From Anticarsia gemmatalis (Eukaryota; Arthropoda; Insecta; Lepidoptera; Erebidae): a stretch of 64,000 bases of DNA. The stretch lies in the NCBI RefSeq assembly GCF_050436995.1, contig NC_134765.1:3127501-3191500 (forward strand), given 5' to 3'. The position numbers and the translations under genes were made by a program. Shown here piece by piece: positions 24,881-37,265 of this stretch; within the stretch, counting starts at the first letter, position 1; each line of letters opens with the position of its first letter. The notes below the pieces were generated by a model, which saw only the letters and a program-made list of their open reading frames with translations, searched no databases and was not told where the DNA came from.

Positions 24881-26339
24881 CTTGGATTAGCTAACATAAC
24901 AAATTGTACCTAATATTCGTCAGCCGTGTTTATGAAAAACTAGTGAAAGTGCTCTGCTAATATGCGTTTCGTTCGAGAATTGTTTGTTATTGTCATAGCC
25001 GTGCAGAGAAAACGTTTAATAATTATTTAGTCAGTCATGCCAAAAGTAAAAAGTTATTTCTCACTTGTATATTCTAACTAATTCTAAAAGATTTTGTATG
25101 GTAAACGAAACCAAACCTTAAAAAATATAATTGTTCAGTACATTATTTGTTACGAATTAAATCGAATATTTTAACCGATGCGTTGTGTGTACGGTGCGTT
25201 ACGTTATAGGTAAAGGTTTATTTAAGTTAAAATCTCAAATTTACTTATTGAATATTACTTGAAACACAAATATACTTTTACTATACATTGATGCTTTTAA
25301 TTTCCTTACATATGTATTGTGCCACGCACAAAAACATCATAGTATATACGTATTGAGAAAACTAAGAACAAATGTTCAAAAAGTTTCACAACAGTTCTCA
25401 TTTCGCATAGTACTGTCAAATCTTACAGCAGTACCTCTACAAAACGTTCATTCAATAATACCACAGCGTTCTCTATGGCAGTCTATGGTCATATTGCGTG
25501 GTGACCATAGACTGTATGACTATGGTCATATGTAGTGCGTGGGCGCAAATGCTGCCTGTCGCTCCTTGTATGAACATAATGTTACTGGTAATGTTTATGT
25601 AACTGTATTGCCGCTCTTTTTTAGACGAAATAATAAGTGTTTAAGCGAAATATGACGTTTGATGGTATATTTTGTAATAAATGTTTGGAGGTCAATGACT
25701 TTAACGTACTTTTTGTTTCTAAACAGCTTAATCACTGAAAAGTCTTATCAAAGGGAACTTGAAGTTTTGTCGTAGCTCTAGCAGTGTGCTTATGCAAAAG
25801 GCAGTATTTGGATATATATCTAATTTAGTAAACGTCATAAGTGCGTACACTTAAAACTTTGACGTTGTCTAGAAAAGTGTAATAAGAAAAAAATATATAA
25901 TTTACAAAGAACTACATGTAATGTAGAAGAGATTTTTACTTATGGTTGATATTTTCTTCAGAAATTGGTTATAAAGGTTTATTTATTGCTTGTAAATCAT
26001 TATGCAATAAAGTTTTGCACTTGACCCATTCCTTTTAAAGGTATAATAAAGTAACATTGAGATAACAGTACGTATTGTGTTTAATAAAATATATTGTAAA
26101 GAGTCTGTTAAAATGCCAAATAAAATATAGTTAGCCTTTATGTTTCGTTGTGTTATTGCTAGATCTTTTTATTTTAATTTATGACCTATCTAACATTTTC
26201 TTACACTCAATCTCTACGAAATAGTAATTACGCTATTTATTAATTCATTTTATGTTAGCATAACTTATAATTGTTCGTATATACGGTATTCCGGTCATTT
26301 AAATAATTTATATCCTTAAAGACACCTGGAATTTTTTTC
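24881..26339. other. Unassigned stretch with a strong hairpin
   Basis: The only structured feature is the inverted repeat at 25479-25514 (listed separately). A 72-codon frame (25317-25535) overlaps it and is unrecognised. Confidence 0.4.
25479..25532. repeat. Perfect 13-bp hairpin plus a second small inversion
   Basis: CAGTCTATGGTCA (25479-25491) pairs perfectly with TGACCATAGACTG (25502-25514) around a 10-base loop. Immediately downstream, TATGAC-TATG-GTCATA forms a smaller hairpin reusing the same TATGGTCA word. It may be a foldback relic or a transcribed hairpin. No flanking duplication was identified. Confidence 0.6.
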
Positions 26340-26480
26340 CTAGGATAATTCCTATGTGTTCATTTAGGTTGTTAACTATGTCTCTACAAAATTTCTTCAA
26401 AATCCGCTCTGCAGTTTTTGCGTAAATGAGTTACAAACATACATACATCCTCACGAATCTTCGCATTTATAGTACAAGTA
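26340..26480 (-). mobile_element. Degraded Helitron-like fragment (ATTATAAATGCGAA family)
   Basis: TTTCTTCAAAATCCGCTCTGCAGTTTTTGCGT, GAGTTACAAACATACATACATCC and TCACGAATCTTCGCATTTATAG is the antisense of the 5' part of a common lepidopteran Helitron-like repeat. The 5' terminus is mutated (GTACAAGTAG in place of ATATTAGTAGGAT). No CTAG end is visible upstream. Confidence 0.55.
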
Positions 26481-27317
26481 GTCTTGTCTTTAACATGGTC
26501 AGTTAAGTGAAATAATTCAACGATACCACCATGCATCAGGCGGGGTGTGAACCGGGAACTACCGAGGTGGTAAATCAAAGGTATCTTTAAACTGCCCGCT
26601 AGTTTATGTTTGTACACTTTAATAAATTTTAACTGGCTTTCTGAAGGCTTTGAATTGTACTGTGGTTTATAACTTCTGTTGTAACCAGTTTTACAGTATA
26701 TATTTAAGTGTCAGATAAACTATCTGCTGAATAAAGTGTTAGCAAATGTATGAAAACAACTGTCAAAATTCCTTCTGATAAGCTATGTGAGAGATTTAGC
26801 CTTAGACTAGACTAAACAATACACGTAGTTTTGGCGGAGTCAAGCATTTTGATATTAAACTATTGTTATTTTTTTATATTTGTTTTCATCAGTTAAGATA
26901 TAGCTTAAATGAAATAATGAAATTTAATAAGTGCTAGCCAAAGCTAGTAACTCTTCATTTATCGTTTTGAGGTGTCGTTGGTACTCCCTGAAAACTATGC
27001 TTTAAACATGTTTATGGGTAAGAAAAATAATCGCACTTCCTGCATATTTCCTACAAAATGTTAGTGTATAAAATAAGTAGAAGCATTCTCAGTAGATAAG
27101 ATTACATCAAATAAATCTTAGTATTTCGTGTCTAAAACACTTAAGTTTTTCTACATTTTCTTAATCATTATTAGTGTTTATCACGGTGGCCTACTTCACT
27201 TGTTTAACACGAAACAAAATTAAATTAGCTTGTAGCTTGTACCCGCAATTCTGCATTGTAGTTTCTTCAGTGGTAATAGGCAGTATTATTGAAATCAAAC
27301 CTTTTCATTTAAAAGAC
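26481..27317. other. Unassigned AT-rich stretch
   Basis: Nothing recognisable on either strand. Confidence 0.4.
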
Positions 27318-27450
27318 TACTCCCGCACTAAGAACTGCTCTTGTATTGCGGGGACTTTTAAAAATAAAACAAAGTAAGTACTACCAGACCCGAAACAACT
27401 ACTTGTGGATCGCACAAATAAATGTTCCGTGTGGAAATCTAGACCGGGAC
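27318..27450 (-). mobile_element. tRNA-derived SINE, body only (head lost)
   Basis: It matches the body of the full SINE at 40103-40294: ACTCCCGCACTAAGAACTGC, TTGCGGGGACTTTTA, CAGACCCGAAACAACTA, TTGTGG, TCCGTGTGG. The tRNA-like head expected near 27440-27500 has diverged beyond recognition. Orientation is minus, as for the 39.2- and 40.1-kb copies. Confidence 0.65.
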
Positions 27451-30339
27451 CTTTGTAATGATATTCGTCTTCAAAATATTGCGGTATCTTTACGAGAAAT
27501 AAGAAGCACTCATTTTCTTTGTGAAATACTTAAGCATTCTGCTGAACCTTATCTAAATATATTCATTTGTTAAGTCGGAAAAGACATAAAAGAGGATCTA
27601 GGCAATAACCAAAGCATGTCATCGTTCCATCTTATTAATAAAGCCCTTACAAGACTTTCCGCACTTTATTTATAGATCTGTATACATAAATAATAAAGAA
27701 AACGGCCGTCCCCATTTTTTCATCTCAAATATCTTAATATCATTATAGCAATTGTGCCCCTAAACCAAATACATAGTAAATAATAGAATGTTACGAAACA
27801 TTCATTAAGGTACTTTTATAGCGTACATTACGACACATCGTAGTAATTTGAAATATTAATTAAAACGTAATGGTGTTTCATATTATGTGTCCATTGATGT
27901 TTGTACCACATTCCATGGTTATATACGTTAAGGTAAAACGGAAGTACCCAATTAAGTTAAATTTTATATGAGAGTGCTATTCGTTTGGTGTCTTTTTACT
28001 ACAAGAGTAAAAATTAACCGCTTAACTTCGTAACTCAGAATCTACTGAACGGATTTTCATACGATTTTCATGACGATAAGTGATTAAAAAAACAAAAAAA
28101 AAATGGCTAACATATTGTCTATTCACTTGGCCAGCGTTAAACTGCAACTCTTGCCGGGAGTGTCTGTCGTCATTTTGCCAATATTTGCAATAATAAATTA
28201 AAAGCTTGATTCACTATAATTCTACATCTACCTGACTAGATTCCGCTGTCACATCAGACTAATAGCAGAACTAAGTTACTGGCCTTGCCTGCTAATGGTC
28301 CTCCCACGCAAGGTTAGTTGCAAACCACAATAGGAAAAAAATACTTAGGTTTCTTGTAGACTCATTTATAAAATCATTTTATTCTATGCAATATTTATTA
28401 ACCAGCTGCCATACGCGGCTCTCCTCGCTTGCATTTTTTAATTTAGCCCATTATTAAATATTGATATTCTTAATATAGACTCTGTTTTAATATAGGTAGT
28501 AAACTATCACCTACCACGCAAAATTCCATTAAAATGCGAACAGTTTGACCATGCAAGCATATCAGCCAAACAGACAGCTTTTGAAGTCATAAATTAGTAT
28601 TGAAATATGGATTCAGCGAAGTTCAAAAACATATTCTGCATTATCTAACCCAATTTTGTGCATGTGTAATTTATTTTCGTACATTTGAATTCACTATGAA
28701 GCCTGATTAGCAAAATGCGGGCGGTAAAAAATCCCACACACACGTAAAAAGTAATTTTACTATTAAAATGCGTACTAATTTAAGCTCATTTACGTTTTAA
28801 AACTGTTTTGAGCGCGGAAATCGTTAATCTCGTAAGAAGTGTATTATCATAATGTAACAATGAACAGATAAAAACATTGTTCTAAGACTGTAAGGTCTTT
28901 TTTTACCCTGTTTCGTGATTATCGCATTAATGTTAGTTATTTGTTTCGCAATGGTTTGTTTATGTTTGCGTGTTACAGCCTATTGTGAACTGTTATGTAA
29001 GTGTTAATCCTTGTTCAAGGATCGATAGTTAACGCTACTAGTAGTTTGTGCCCGTTACTTCGTCTACGTCCACGTGGAATTTTTTTCCGGAGTAATGAGA
29101 ATCCTGTATGTTAATTCAGGTCATAATAAATCTTATAATAATCTTGGTTTGCAACTTTTAATCCCTAGATAAAAGCTTTGCTGTAAGAAAATTTCGTAGT
29201 TTATTTCTGCTATTTTCGACAAAGATGAATTAAAATAAAATATCTATTTTATCTATGCACAAGCAGGAAATCCTTCTATTTTTGAGTCGTGTTTTATAAA
29301 AAAAATGATTTTAGTTTTTATATAAAAGATTAGTTTAAGTAGCAACGCAATTGTGTGTTGTAATTTAATATTGAATATCAAATTACAAGTAACTGAATAC
29401 TAAATAGTCGTTCTCAATTCATAGATTGTTATCAGAATAATTCAGGAATTCATTGCCGTCTAAAAAATAGAGCTACGTTGTGACGCAAAGCAAACAAACA
29501 AACGAACACTTGTTTATTTGCCTTGCGTCAAAATGGCTGAACCGATTTATATCATACTTATTAATAGATACAAAGTAATTTTTATTAACAAAAATATCAT
29601 CGCAGGCAGAGCCTAAGGCATAAGTAAATTATAGCAATAAACTAATAGAATGTTATATTACGCATATAATTTCCATACACGTGAAAAAATGCACGTGTTT
29701 TCATACCCGTGTGTGCTTTAGAGCGAGAATTAAAATGACCATATTAATAGCTATATTAGTTTACGTAATATGGTCCATAACCCACCTCCATTTAGTTATG
29801 ATATGGTAAAATATTCGGTACACTGACATTGATTTTAATGGCGTCGTATTACCGGTATTCAAATAAAGCTTAATTAATTCCTTTATATGGCGTTGTAACT
29901 TCGATATTGTAGTTTGATAACCTTAAAATGATTTGTCATCTTTGAGGAAATAGGAAACAGAGATTATCTGTAGACATTGAACTTTTAAAGAACAACTGTA
30001 TTGATTCATTTAAGAACAGTCTTTTTCTTTGGCTATTTATTACATTTTTGTCCCATAACTGTGGAAGGTGACCCTTTTCTAGATATAGAATAATAATGTC
30101 CCCGACTGAGATATTAATACTGTCCCAAAATTAGCGAGTTATTTAGCCTTGAGTCTTCTGAGCTTGTCAAATATAGAGCCTTGGTATTTCTTCAAAAACT
30201 GTTTTTATAAAATCTCAGTAATGCAGAATCTGCATACTGCATTTAACTTCTTCCTTCACAAAACGTGCTCTATCGCATAAATCGGATGGAAGTAATATAA
30301 TGCACATAATCCATGTGCAAAACGCGTTTAATCACACAT
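27451..30339. other. Unassigned AT-rich stretch
   Basis: A 21-base foldback at 29481-29530 is listed separately. Around 28022-28080 a diverged ...CTACTGAACGGATTTTCATACG... resembles the core of the Helitron-like repeats but is too short to classify. Confidence 0.35.
29481..29530. repeat. Foldback with 21-base arms
   Basis: TGACGCAAAGCAAACAAACA(A) at 29481-29501 pairs with TTGTTTATTTGCCTTGCGTCA-like sequence at 29510-29530, 19 of 21 positions matching by eye, with an 8-base loop. The GACGCAA word and the following AAAATGGCTGAACCGATTT recall Helitron-family sequence, so it may be the relic of a Helitron 3' hairpin or junction. Confidence 0.55.
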
Positions 30340-30495
30340 TGGCATCGGTGAGTCACGCGCGAGCACGTCCGCTCTCGTCAAAGTTACCGGTGCGAGTGAA
30401 CCGCGCCACGCTATTGGCTGCAAGTTCGATCGCGCCCTTTTCCGGTGCGCTTGCGCATGCAGTGCACTTTAGTGAATTTTAATATTTTGGCGGTT
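30340..30495 (+). promoter_or_regulatory. CpG-rich islet with clustered promoter-type motifs
   Basis: Against an AT-rich background this stretch is CpG-rich and contains TGAGTCA (AP-1-like, 30349-30355), an inverted CCAAT box ATTGG (30413-30417), TGCGCATGC (NRF1-like, 30452-30460) and TTTGGCGG (E2F-like, 30486-30493). A GTGAGT donor-like site is at 30348. A 60-codon frame spans it. It could be an internal promoter or enhancer of the putative long-intron gene, or a separate transcript's start. The motif calls are by eye and the strand is a guess. Confidence 0.35.
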
Positions 30496-30606
30496 TGTGC
30501 GGCCATTATTTAATTCAAATAATTTATATTAAGGTACACTGCCTTGCACTTTTGTGAATTTTAATATTTTTGCGGTTTGCTGGGCCGTTATTTAATTCAT
30601 ATATTT
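30463..30606. repeat. Imperfect tandem duplication, period about 82 bp
   Basis: TGCACTTTAGTGAATTTTAA with TATTTTGGCGG and GGCCATTATTTAATTCA starting at 30463 recurs as TGCACTTTTGTGAATTTTAA with TATTTTTGCGG and GGCCGTTATTTAATTCA from 30545. The duplicated unit includes the E2F-like and GGCC(A/G)TTATT words at the edge of the CpG islet. Confidence 0.7.
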
Positions 30607-31317
30607 AGGTAGGTACCTCTTTTTACAAATACGCATAGCAGACGTGATTTGTTGACAAAGTTAACAGTTTTGCCTCAAATAAATAATCTGGCGATGGGAA
30701 AATGTCCCCTAAATAGGAAGTACGATAGTATTTGGCTATTAAAAAAGATATCTCCCTCCATCTTAAAACTTTACGTAGGGTTGGTATGGAAATGCTCTAG
30801 AAAAATAGGGCTGCTATATTTGTTATTAAGAATGTTAGTTCCTAGTTGTTTAATGCTGGCATTTATTCTTTAAGGTGTTCCCTTGCAACGGACATCCTTC
30901 AATTAATCGTCTACCTATAGAGGAACCTACGTACTACGTCCGTGAATAGAATTCTAGTGCATTCGTCGTCTTATGCATATAAGCTGTCGTGAATCACCGC
31001 TTCACTAAGATATCTTAGAAATCTTGCCTATTTGATAGGTTGATCGGTTAGAAATCTGGTTAATGGTTTTGATCTACTTACACTTTATGTCAATTAGAAT
31101 CAGCCAATTACTAGATTTATAAGTGCTTAGCGATCAGGTTGCTAGCTAGAATTAAGTGCGTAATCATGCGTTTTACTGAAGTAATGCTATACGCGCAGTG
31201 TTACACAGATGTCTACACCAATGTACTATATCCGGTCAACGATCAGACTTTTTATTTAGCTTTCGTTGTAGTCCTGTTCGGTAGAAGACCAATTCGGTTT
31301 AAGAAGATCTCTCAGTT
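30607..31317. other. Unassigned stretch
   Basis: A 74-codon frame (30649-30873) and part of an 83-codon frame (31139-31390) are present. The latter runs into an antisense SINE. Neither is recognised. Confidence 0.35.
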
Positions 31318-31440
31318 GCTTGTTTTGCTTTGCCAACCTGCGAGGAATGTGTCCCGAACACCACTATGCGGTCACCCATCTATGGAATGACCGCGCCAAA
31401 GGTTGCTTAACCAACCGGTTGATAACCGACCGGTAAACAT
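31318..31440 (-). mobile_element. 5S-rRNA-derived SINE, 5' half, minus strand
   Basis: Read on the minus strand it has ACCGGTCGGTTATCAACCGG, GGTTAAGCAACCTTTGGCGC, GGTCATTCCATAG, GATGGGTGACCGCATAG and then GTGTTCGGGACACATTCC. The GTTAAGCAAC word is exactly that of 5S rRNA, closer than in the 7.34-kb copy. After the 5S-like part the body differs (TCGCAGGTTGGCAAAGC), so this may be a separate subfamily. Confidence 0.65.
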
Positions 31441-32740
31441 AAACGTTTTCTTTATAATAAGGCGATTCACGTGCAACTAACTGTGGCTAAAGACCCTAAC
31501 CTCGTGTAACGATGGTTTAATTGGCGAAACGTATTTATGGTTTCTACTTAAGCAATACTTAGGACTTGTCATGTACCAATTACTTTATTTCTTAACTTTA
31601 GTTGCGAGAAATGCCGGGTTCAAAGGGCGAAGGCAACTAAAATGTGAGAATTGCAATAATGTTGTTGATAATTTTCTATAGCTGGTGTTTTGCCATTTAA
31701 TTCTAACTAGAAAGGTCTAGAAATAAGTTGGTTATTACTTGTGTTGAACTATAATTACCAAAGTCAAAATCAAATGATTTATTCAGTTAGGTTAAATGCT
31801 GACAGTTATGAGCGTCAATGATGAGATACTTAAATTTTTTTATGGAATTTTAGATTTAAGTAAAATGTATTTGCCCGTTTTTAATTATGAAGGTAAATGA
31901 GTTACTACCGCAAGCTAATCATACACAAAGGACTATTTACAAGTAAGACTATAGGAATCCAAAATAAATCTTAACAGCCTCCCTAGAATGGCATATTGTT
32001 AACTCTACTTTGTCACCCAAATAAAAGGAAACTACGTAATCCTAGGTAATACTGACGTAATTTGAACAACCGTTGGTCATATTAAGTGTGTCAATGTAGT
32101 GGATTACGATTTACGACGGATATTGACACTTAGCGGGCACGGTATAAACGATTTTAGAGGCTCTAATTGTACACAAACTTAACTTGTTCTCATTGAAACG
32201 AATTTGTATTTTGAGACGACTTTCTTACTTTAGCTAAGGTAAGGTATGGTGTTTGAAAAACTCTTTCTTCAAAGTTGTAGTAGATACATAATTCTGAAAT
32301 GATAAGGTTTTCGCAGTTGCTGTTTTTGTGCAGCATGAGCATAATGTGAACAAAGTAACATTCTCTAACTTTTGCGACAATGTGTTGTTTTTTTTTTTGC
32401 ATGTAGCTCCTAGCATATTGTCAATAGAGTTATGAAACCGCAATATACATCATCAAAAAATAACGTAAATAGTAATCGTATGTTATCCAATCCCGCATAG
32501 TGACAGATCTTAAAAAAGTCTGTGTGGATGCAATAGAAATTACCGTTAATTAGTCCTTAGTTCAATGGCCTATATTCAATCTCCTTGAAGCATAATAATT
32601 AAGAGGTACAAGTATATTATCTCTCAATGTCAGTGGTAATCTCATTGATGTAGTTGTTGGTCAGATAGTGGACGAAACTAATATTATACTGTAACATACA
32701 CTTATCTTTGTTATTAGGCCTTATCTGTGTAGGCCTTTTA
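31441..32740. other. Unassigned AT-rich stretch
   Basis: No repeats or gene signals were recognised. Overlapping 69-70-codon minus frames near 32190-32443 are unremarkable. Confidence 0.35.
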
Positions 32741-32880
32741 TAGCCACCATGGCATAGTGGTTAAGGCGGTCGCTACCAATGCGTCGAGAGGTCGTGGGTT
32801 CAATTCCGGAACAAATATTTGTGCAGACCACAAATAGTTGTTTCGGCTCTGGTTGTATTTTGCGTCCGTTGATGGTTCTG
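32741..32880 (+). mobile_element. tRNA-derived SINE, plus strand
   Basis: The head has a tRNA-like A box, TGGCATAGTGGTTAAGGCGG, and B box, GGTCGTGGGTTCAATTCC, at normal spacing, then a non-tRNA body with CCACAAATAGTTGTTTCGGCTCTGG-type sequence shared with the 40.1-kb SINE. It is therefore a SINE and not a tRNA gene: no acceptor-stem complement follows the B box. The 3' end, in AT-rich sequence, is approximate. Confidence 0.75.
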
Positions 32881-33013
32881 TACTTCAAAGATTCATAGAC
32901 ATTTTTATATGATTTTGACTTTAATATTCTTTCTTTATTGTTCCTAAAATATAATTATTTAAATTGCATATTTAATTAGAATATAGCGACATAACATACT
33001 TAATAGCATCAAA

Positions 33014-33206
33014 CAGTACCTCGATTCTCTACCAGTATCGACTACCGACAACCGGCTAGCTATCGAAATTTTAACATTTAGAATGTAGGTACTGCCAAAA
33101 TGTTTCCTACGACACCCGTCAGAGGCGCTGATCAGATTATCATACAAAATTTCTCGATGACAGTTCGGTTGTCGGTAGTCGATAGTAGTAGAGAATCGAG
33201 CTACAG
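33014..33206. mobile_element. MITE of the GCGCTGATCA family, best-bounded copy
   Basis: The left end CAGTACCTCGATTCTCTAC pairs with the right end GTAGAGAATCGAGCTACAG. Subterminal blocks ATCGACTACCGACAACCGG and CCGAACTG...-type CGGTTGTCGGTAGTCGATAG are also inverted. The centre carries CCCGTCAGAGGCGCTGATCAG. It is 193 bp with no coding capacity. This copy gives the clearest view of the family's ends. Confidence 0.75.
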
Positions 33207-35085
33207 TTTTATTTTACAGCCTGCGAGTAAGTCGAAAGCCTTAAATGGGCCTTTTATGACTCCAAAGTACTTTTGAAGCCTTAGGGGTCGACTGTTATCT
33301 ATTTTATAGTAATTTTATAATAATATAAAATAAATTTAAATGTTCTATTCGAAGCTAGTGGTTTCCTTTTCGTATTAAACTGTTTATGATCTTAATTTGT
33401 GAGCGATAAATGATTATTTGTATTGGATTAAAAGAGGGTCTGTTTGGTTAATTGTTTTAGATAATTTGAGAAAGATATGTCTTTGGAGAAGCGTAATGGT
33501 AACAAACTTGTTTATTTGATCAACAGATCTCTTATTTATTTGTATCTACCGGGTTTTTAAAGACTAATAGATGCTCAATGAATGAGACAAGCGCAAGATG
33601 AATGGCGTACTGAGGGAGATTCTTAAACTCAACAGTGGATAGAAATGGACTAAAAGGACAAATACCCAGAATAGATGTTCAATTTTATGATCTAAATCTT
33701 TTTCCTCAGATTAGGAGACCAAAATGAAATTTAAAAGAGACTTTTGAGGCTTTTACAATATGAACCTTACAATAACACTTAAGATACCTACTTAGATAAG
33801 AAGGGCTAGATATGAAGGAAGTAAGTACGTCTTTGTAGCGTTTTTTCTAGAAAAACTTCGGAAGGTTACAAATTACTTACACGTATGTTTATATTGACAA
33901 ACTTGATATATGTGCCCTTGGCCTTGCAGCAATTAAAATATAATTTCTACCTCAATTGTGTAATAGTGTATTTATGAGCGTTGGGCGATTCCCAAAGATT
34001 TATATTTCCGCTGTCTAATTTATTACGCGGTTATTTACTACTAATAGTTGGGTTAATCTCATCTTATGATATGCAATTAATCTTTTACTGGACAAATTAA
34101 AAGTTAATTAGTTATACGAGTGTATTTGGCACACATATGAGAGTATTGTGGGCGATATCGAGAAAGTAATACATTTGCATTTCGACTTTATTAATTCTAA
34201 ATAAATTTTCATTAAGTCCTCCTACATGTCTTTCACTACTAAGAAGTATGTTTTAGACTAAACTGACAACTTGCCGAATATAATTATAAGCTCGCATAAA
34301 GATTTGATTTATAATCTTAGATAAGTTCTAATAAAATCTTAATTACAATTTTGTTTCGATAAATCGATATTTAAGATTAATTGGCTGAATAGTTATTTCT
34401 TTCTGAACTATTTTTGTACAGAAAATATCTAACTTTAAAAGTGTTAAAATTTTAAATAATACACTTTCTTTAGTTATTCCGTTAAACGCAGGATTAACGT
34501 CCTAAGAACAAACACATCCCCTTACAGCATGATTTTATAAGTAAAATATACTGACCATAAGCAACGTGGGATAAAGTTAAGACAATTTCATAGATCTCAA
34601 TTCTTTTATATCAATTTTATATTTATGTTTAGACCCTCTCAGAGCTTCTAGTCTATACTTCACTGCTGGGCAAAGACTTCGAGCAAGAGAGATGCTATTA
34701 TTTCAAGTTCAAACAAAAAAGCCAAGCATTTAAGATCACTTTCGTTTTACAAGAAAAGTAATAGCTAAAGCGATATACTCGATCTCTGCAGAGCGATGAG
34801 CTTTTCTCTTAATGTTCTCAATAAGGAAACACGCCATTACATAAGACAAGAACTAATGTCAACAGCAACAGTTTATACAGTTAATGTACTGTCGTTATGT
34901 GAAAACTACTTTGAAAACGATATTGGAGAGGTTTTTTTGTTTTACAACTTGTGATGAATAGATTGAGTAGTTATTTGCTGTTTCCTCTTGACGTTGCTAG
35001 GCTTAAACTTGGTTACTGGTTTCGATATTAACTGTCTATTTTGAGTCATTAGTTTTTGTTCAACCCTCAGTGCAGTCGCTAGCTG
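33207..35085. other. Unassigned AT-rich stretch
   Basis: The only repeat hint is CACTGCTGGGCAAAGACTTC near 34661-34680, a possible short scrap of the SINE tail found at 52.1 kb. Otherwise nothing was recognised. Confidence 0.35.
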
Positions 35086-35214
35086 GAGTATCTCGCTTTG
35101 CAAATCACGTCAAAAGTCGAATTGTTACCAATTAGATAACAGTTGTTAAGATATGTCAAAGCCTTTTATGCAATTTGATCAACACTGACCCTAGGTTGAT
35201 AACCAACCATACAT
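35086..35214 (+). mobile_element. 5S-rRNA-like SINE, 3' part only
   Basis: It aligns with the body of the 7.34-kb copy after its 5S-like head: TGGAGTATCTCGCTTTGCA, CACGTCAAAAGTCG, AACAGTTGTTAAG, and ACTGACCCTAGGTTGATAAC followed by CAACCATAC. The 5S-like head is missing or unrecognisable, consistent with 5' truncation or decay. Confidence 0.55.
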
Positions 35215-37265
35215 TTGGGCCATATAATATTATGAATATAAATTATGATATTTTGGGTAGTAATTTTAATAATTGTCGATGTTGTCTCTTGAAATAACTC
35301 GGTATTCGAACAGCAACAAAATTTTATGGAGTTTCTGCGGTAACGTTTCACACTACTGATACGGGCTATTGTGTTAGCTACCTTATATTACGTGTGAAGT
35401 ATTTTTATTGTTACTATGCATGATCTACTGACCTATATTTCTATTGATTCTAGTAAAATCTAATCTTATAGTACACAAACTATAAACTCATGATAAGATT
35501 TAATCCCATCCTAAAGCAAAGATAACGAAAACTTCAAACATTTCGTAATGTCAAAATTTGGAGTATTTTTTAATTAGTCAGTACTAAACTGTGCTACTTT
35601 TTTTACTGCGTTCATAAACTGTGAAATCTCACATTTCTTTTTAAGTGATTACGCGCAATTCCATTCATTCTCACACTCGAAAACCCGTACTCTTTAATTA
35701 GTACATTTCACAGTTCGGCCCTTTTCTGTACTGTACGATTGTACGTAGGTATTCTGTGTCAATGGAGCCGGTTGTCGAACCGTCAAATGTTACTAATTAA
35801 CGATCGTTCACGCTAAACGGTTTACCAATGGCCACCATCGTAAATATGTCAAGTTGTGATGTTACGAGATCGTAGCACGGAATTTGTACCGGTTACTCGT
35901 AGGGATGTTCCAAGATCTTCAGTAGTCCGCTGACTTCGGCTAGTTCCTACCGCGATAGTTTTCTTTATATGTAACCAATGTTCTTTGTCGCTATGAATTC
36001 CAAGGCACTGCTAAATACTATTATAATAAGGGTTTGACCATGAAACCACAGAGGTATGCAAAACAAGTAGCCATGTACAGTAAGCTTTCTTTTAATGTTT
36101 ATATTACGATAGGGTAGAATATTTTTACACGTGTCGTTCTGCAATTTGTCAAAAGACAAGTAAATAAGTTAAAGGTTAAATGGTTATACATATAACGGGT
36201 TATATAATGTGTCATAATCGTGGATTTGTAATTTATTGGAGGTGGGTTTCACCTTGACATTTATAAGGTATATTTGTTTATTTGGTCTTCTATTTAATAT
36301 ATAATCAACGGTATGCCAATAGGAGTGACTTCATTCAAATCGAAGTCAAATAACCTTTATTTCTAAACAATTTTAATGATTTTTACGCGAAGTGCCTGTT
36401 ATAGCGATAGAAATTCCATTGTTAGAAAAGGACACGGTAGTACATATCTTATAGCGCTGTCTCTTTCTGACGATAGAAACTGGATCGCCTTACATGTGAC
36501 GGAACGACCCCAGGTTACAAAAAAAGCTAAGCATGCGCTCTGGGTAAATTATTATGTCAATAAGGGTCTCGAGCATAATCTAACCTTCAAAAGACTAACT
36601 TTCTTCAAAGTACACATCCATAATAATATTCTTTTATTCTACGTGTCCATATATTATACAGGGTCGAAAAAAGTACACATATAGTTAAAGTACGCATCAA
36701 ACAAGTATAAAATACACCGTGCAGCGTAATATCTGTTCAAATCATAACAATATCTTATAGGAAGTGATCTAATATTCGTTTCAGACGATATTCTTTCCGC
36801 GTTATTGTTGCCACAACTGTAGTTTTGATTAGAGTTCTAGATTCCATCGCAGAACATATACTTTGAAACTAAACGGTACTTTTTGAATTTAAAGTGAAGC
36901 GGTGGAATAGACTTGCATTCTTGCAATCGAATTAAAAATAGGGTCGAATTTTATACAAATTTTTTGGTACTAGTTACAAGACCTCATTATTAAGATATTT
37001 ATCGATATTTTTGTAATACTCTTATATTTGTGATACACAATTATGATTACAAAGATCTTTATAATATTAGCAAGTTTACACCAAGGAAGGTCCTTTTTTA
37101 TTACTCAAAATGGTCACATAGCCTGTTATTCTGTGGTGGTCTGGTGGTCGCCATATAGTGTAACCACTTAAAAGCCACCACAGTAGCTATCCCTTCAAAC
37201 CTGGGGTAGAGAACGGACGGAACGGACCTTAGAGCCACATAATATATTGTCTTAGCCTTTGACCA
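35215..37265. other. Unassigned AT-rich stretch
   Basis: A 102-codon plus frame (36376-36684) is the longest here and carries no recognisable domain. No repeat termini were found. Confidence 0.35.

Noticed and set aside
32741..32815. tRNA gene
   Set aside because: A and B boxes are present, but no acceptor-stem complement or clear cloverleaf closes the molecule, and a SINE body follows.
36376..36684. 102-codon plus-strand gene
   Set aside because: No recognisable motif, no codon-bias contrast by eye, and no supporting splice signals.
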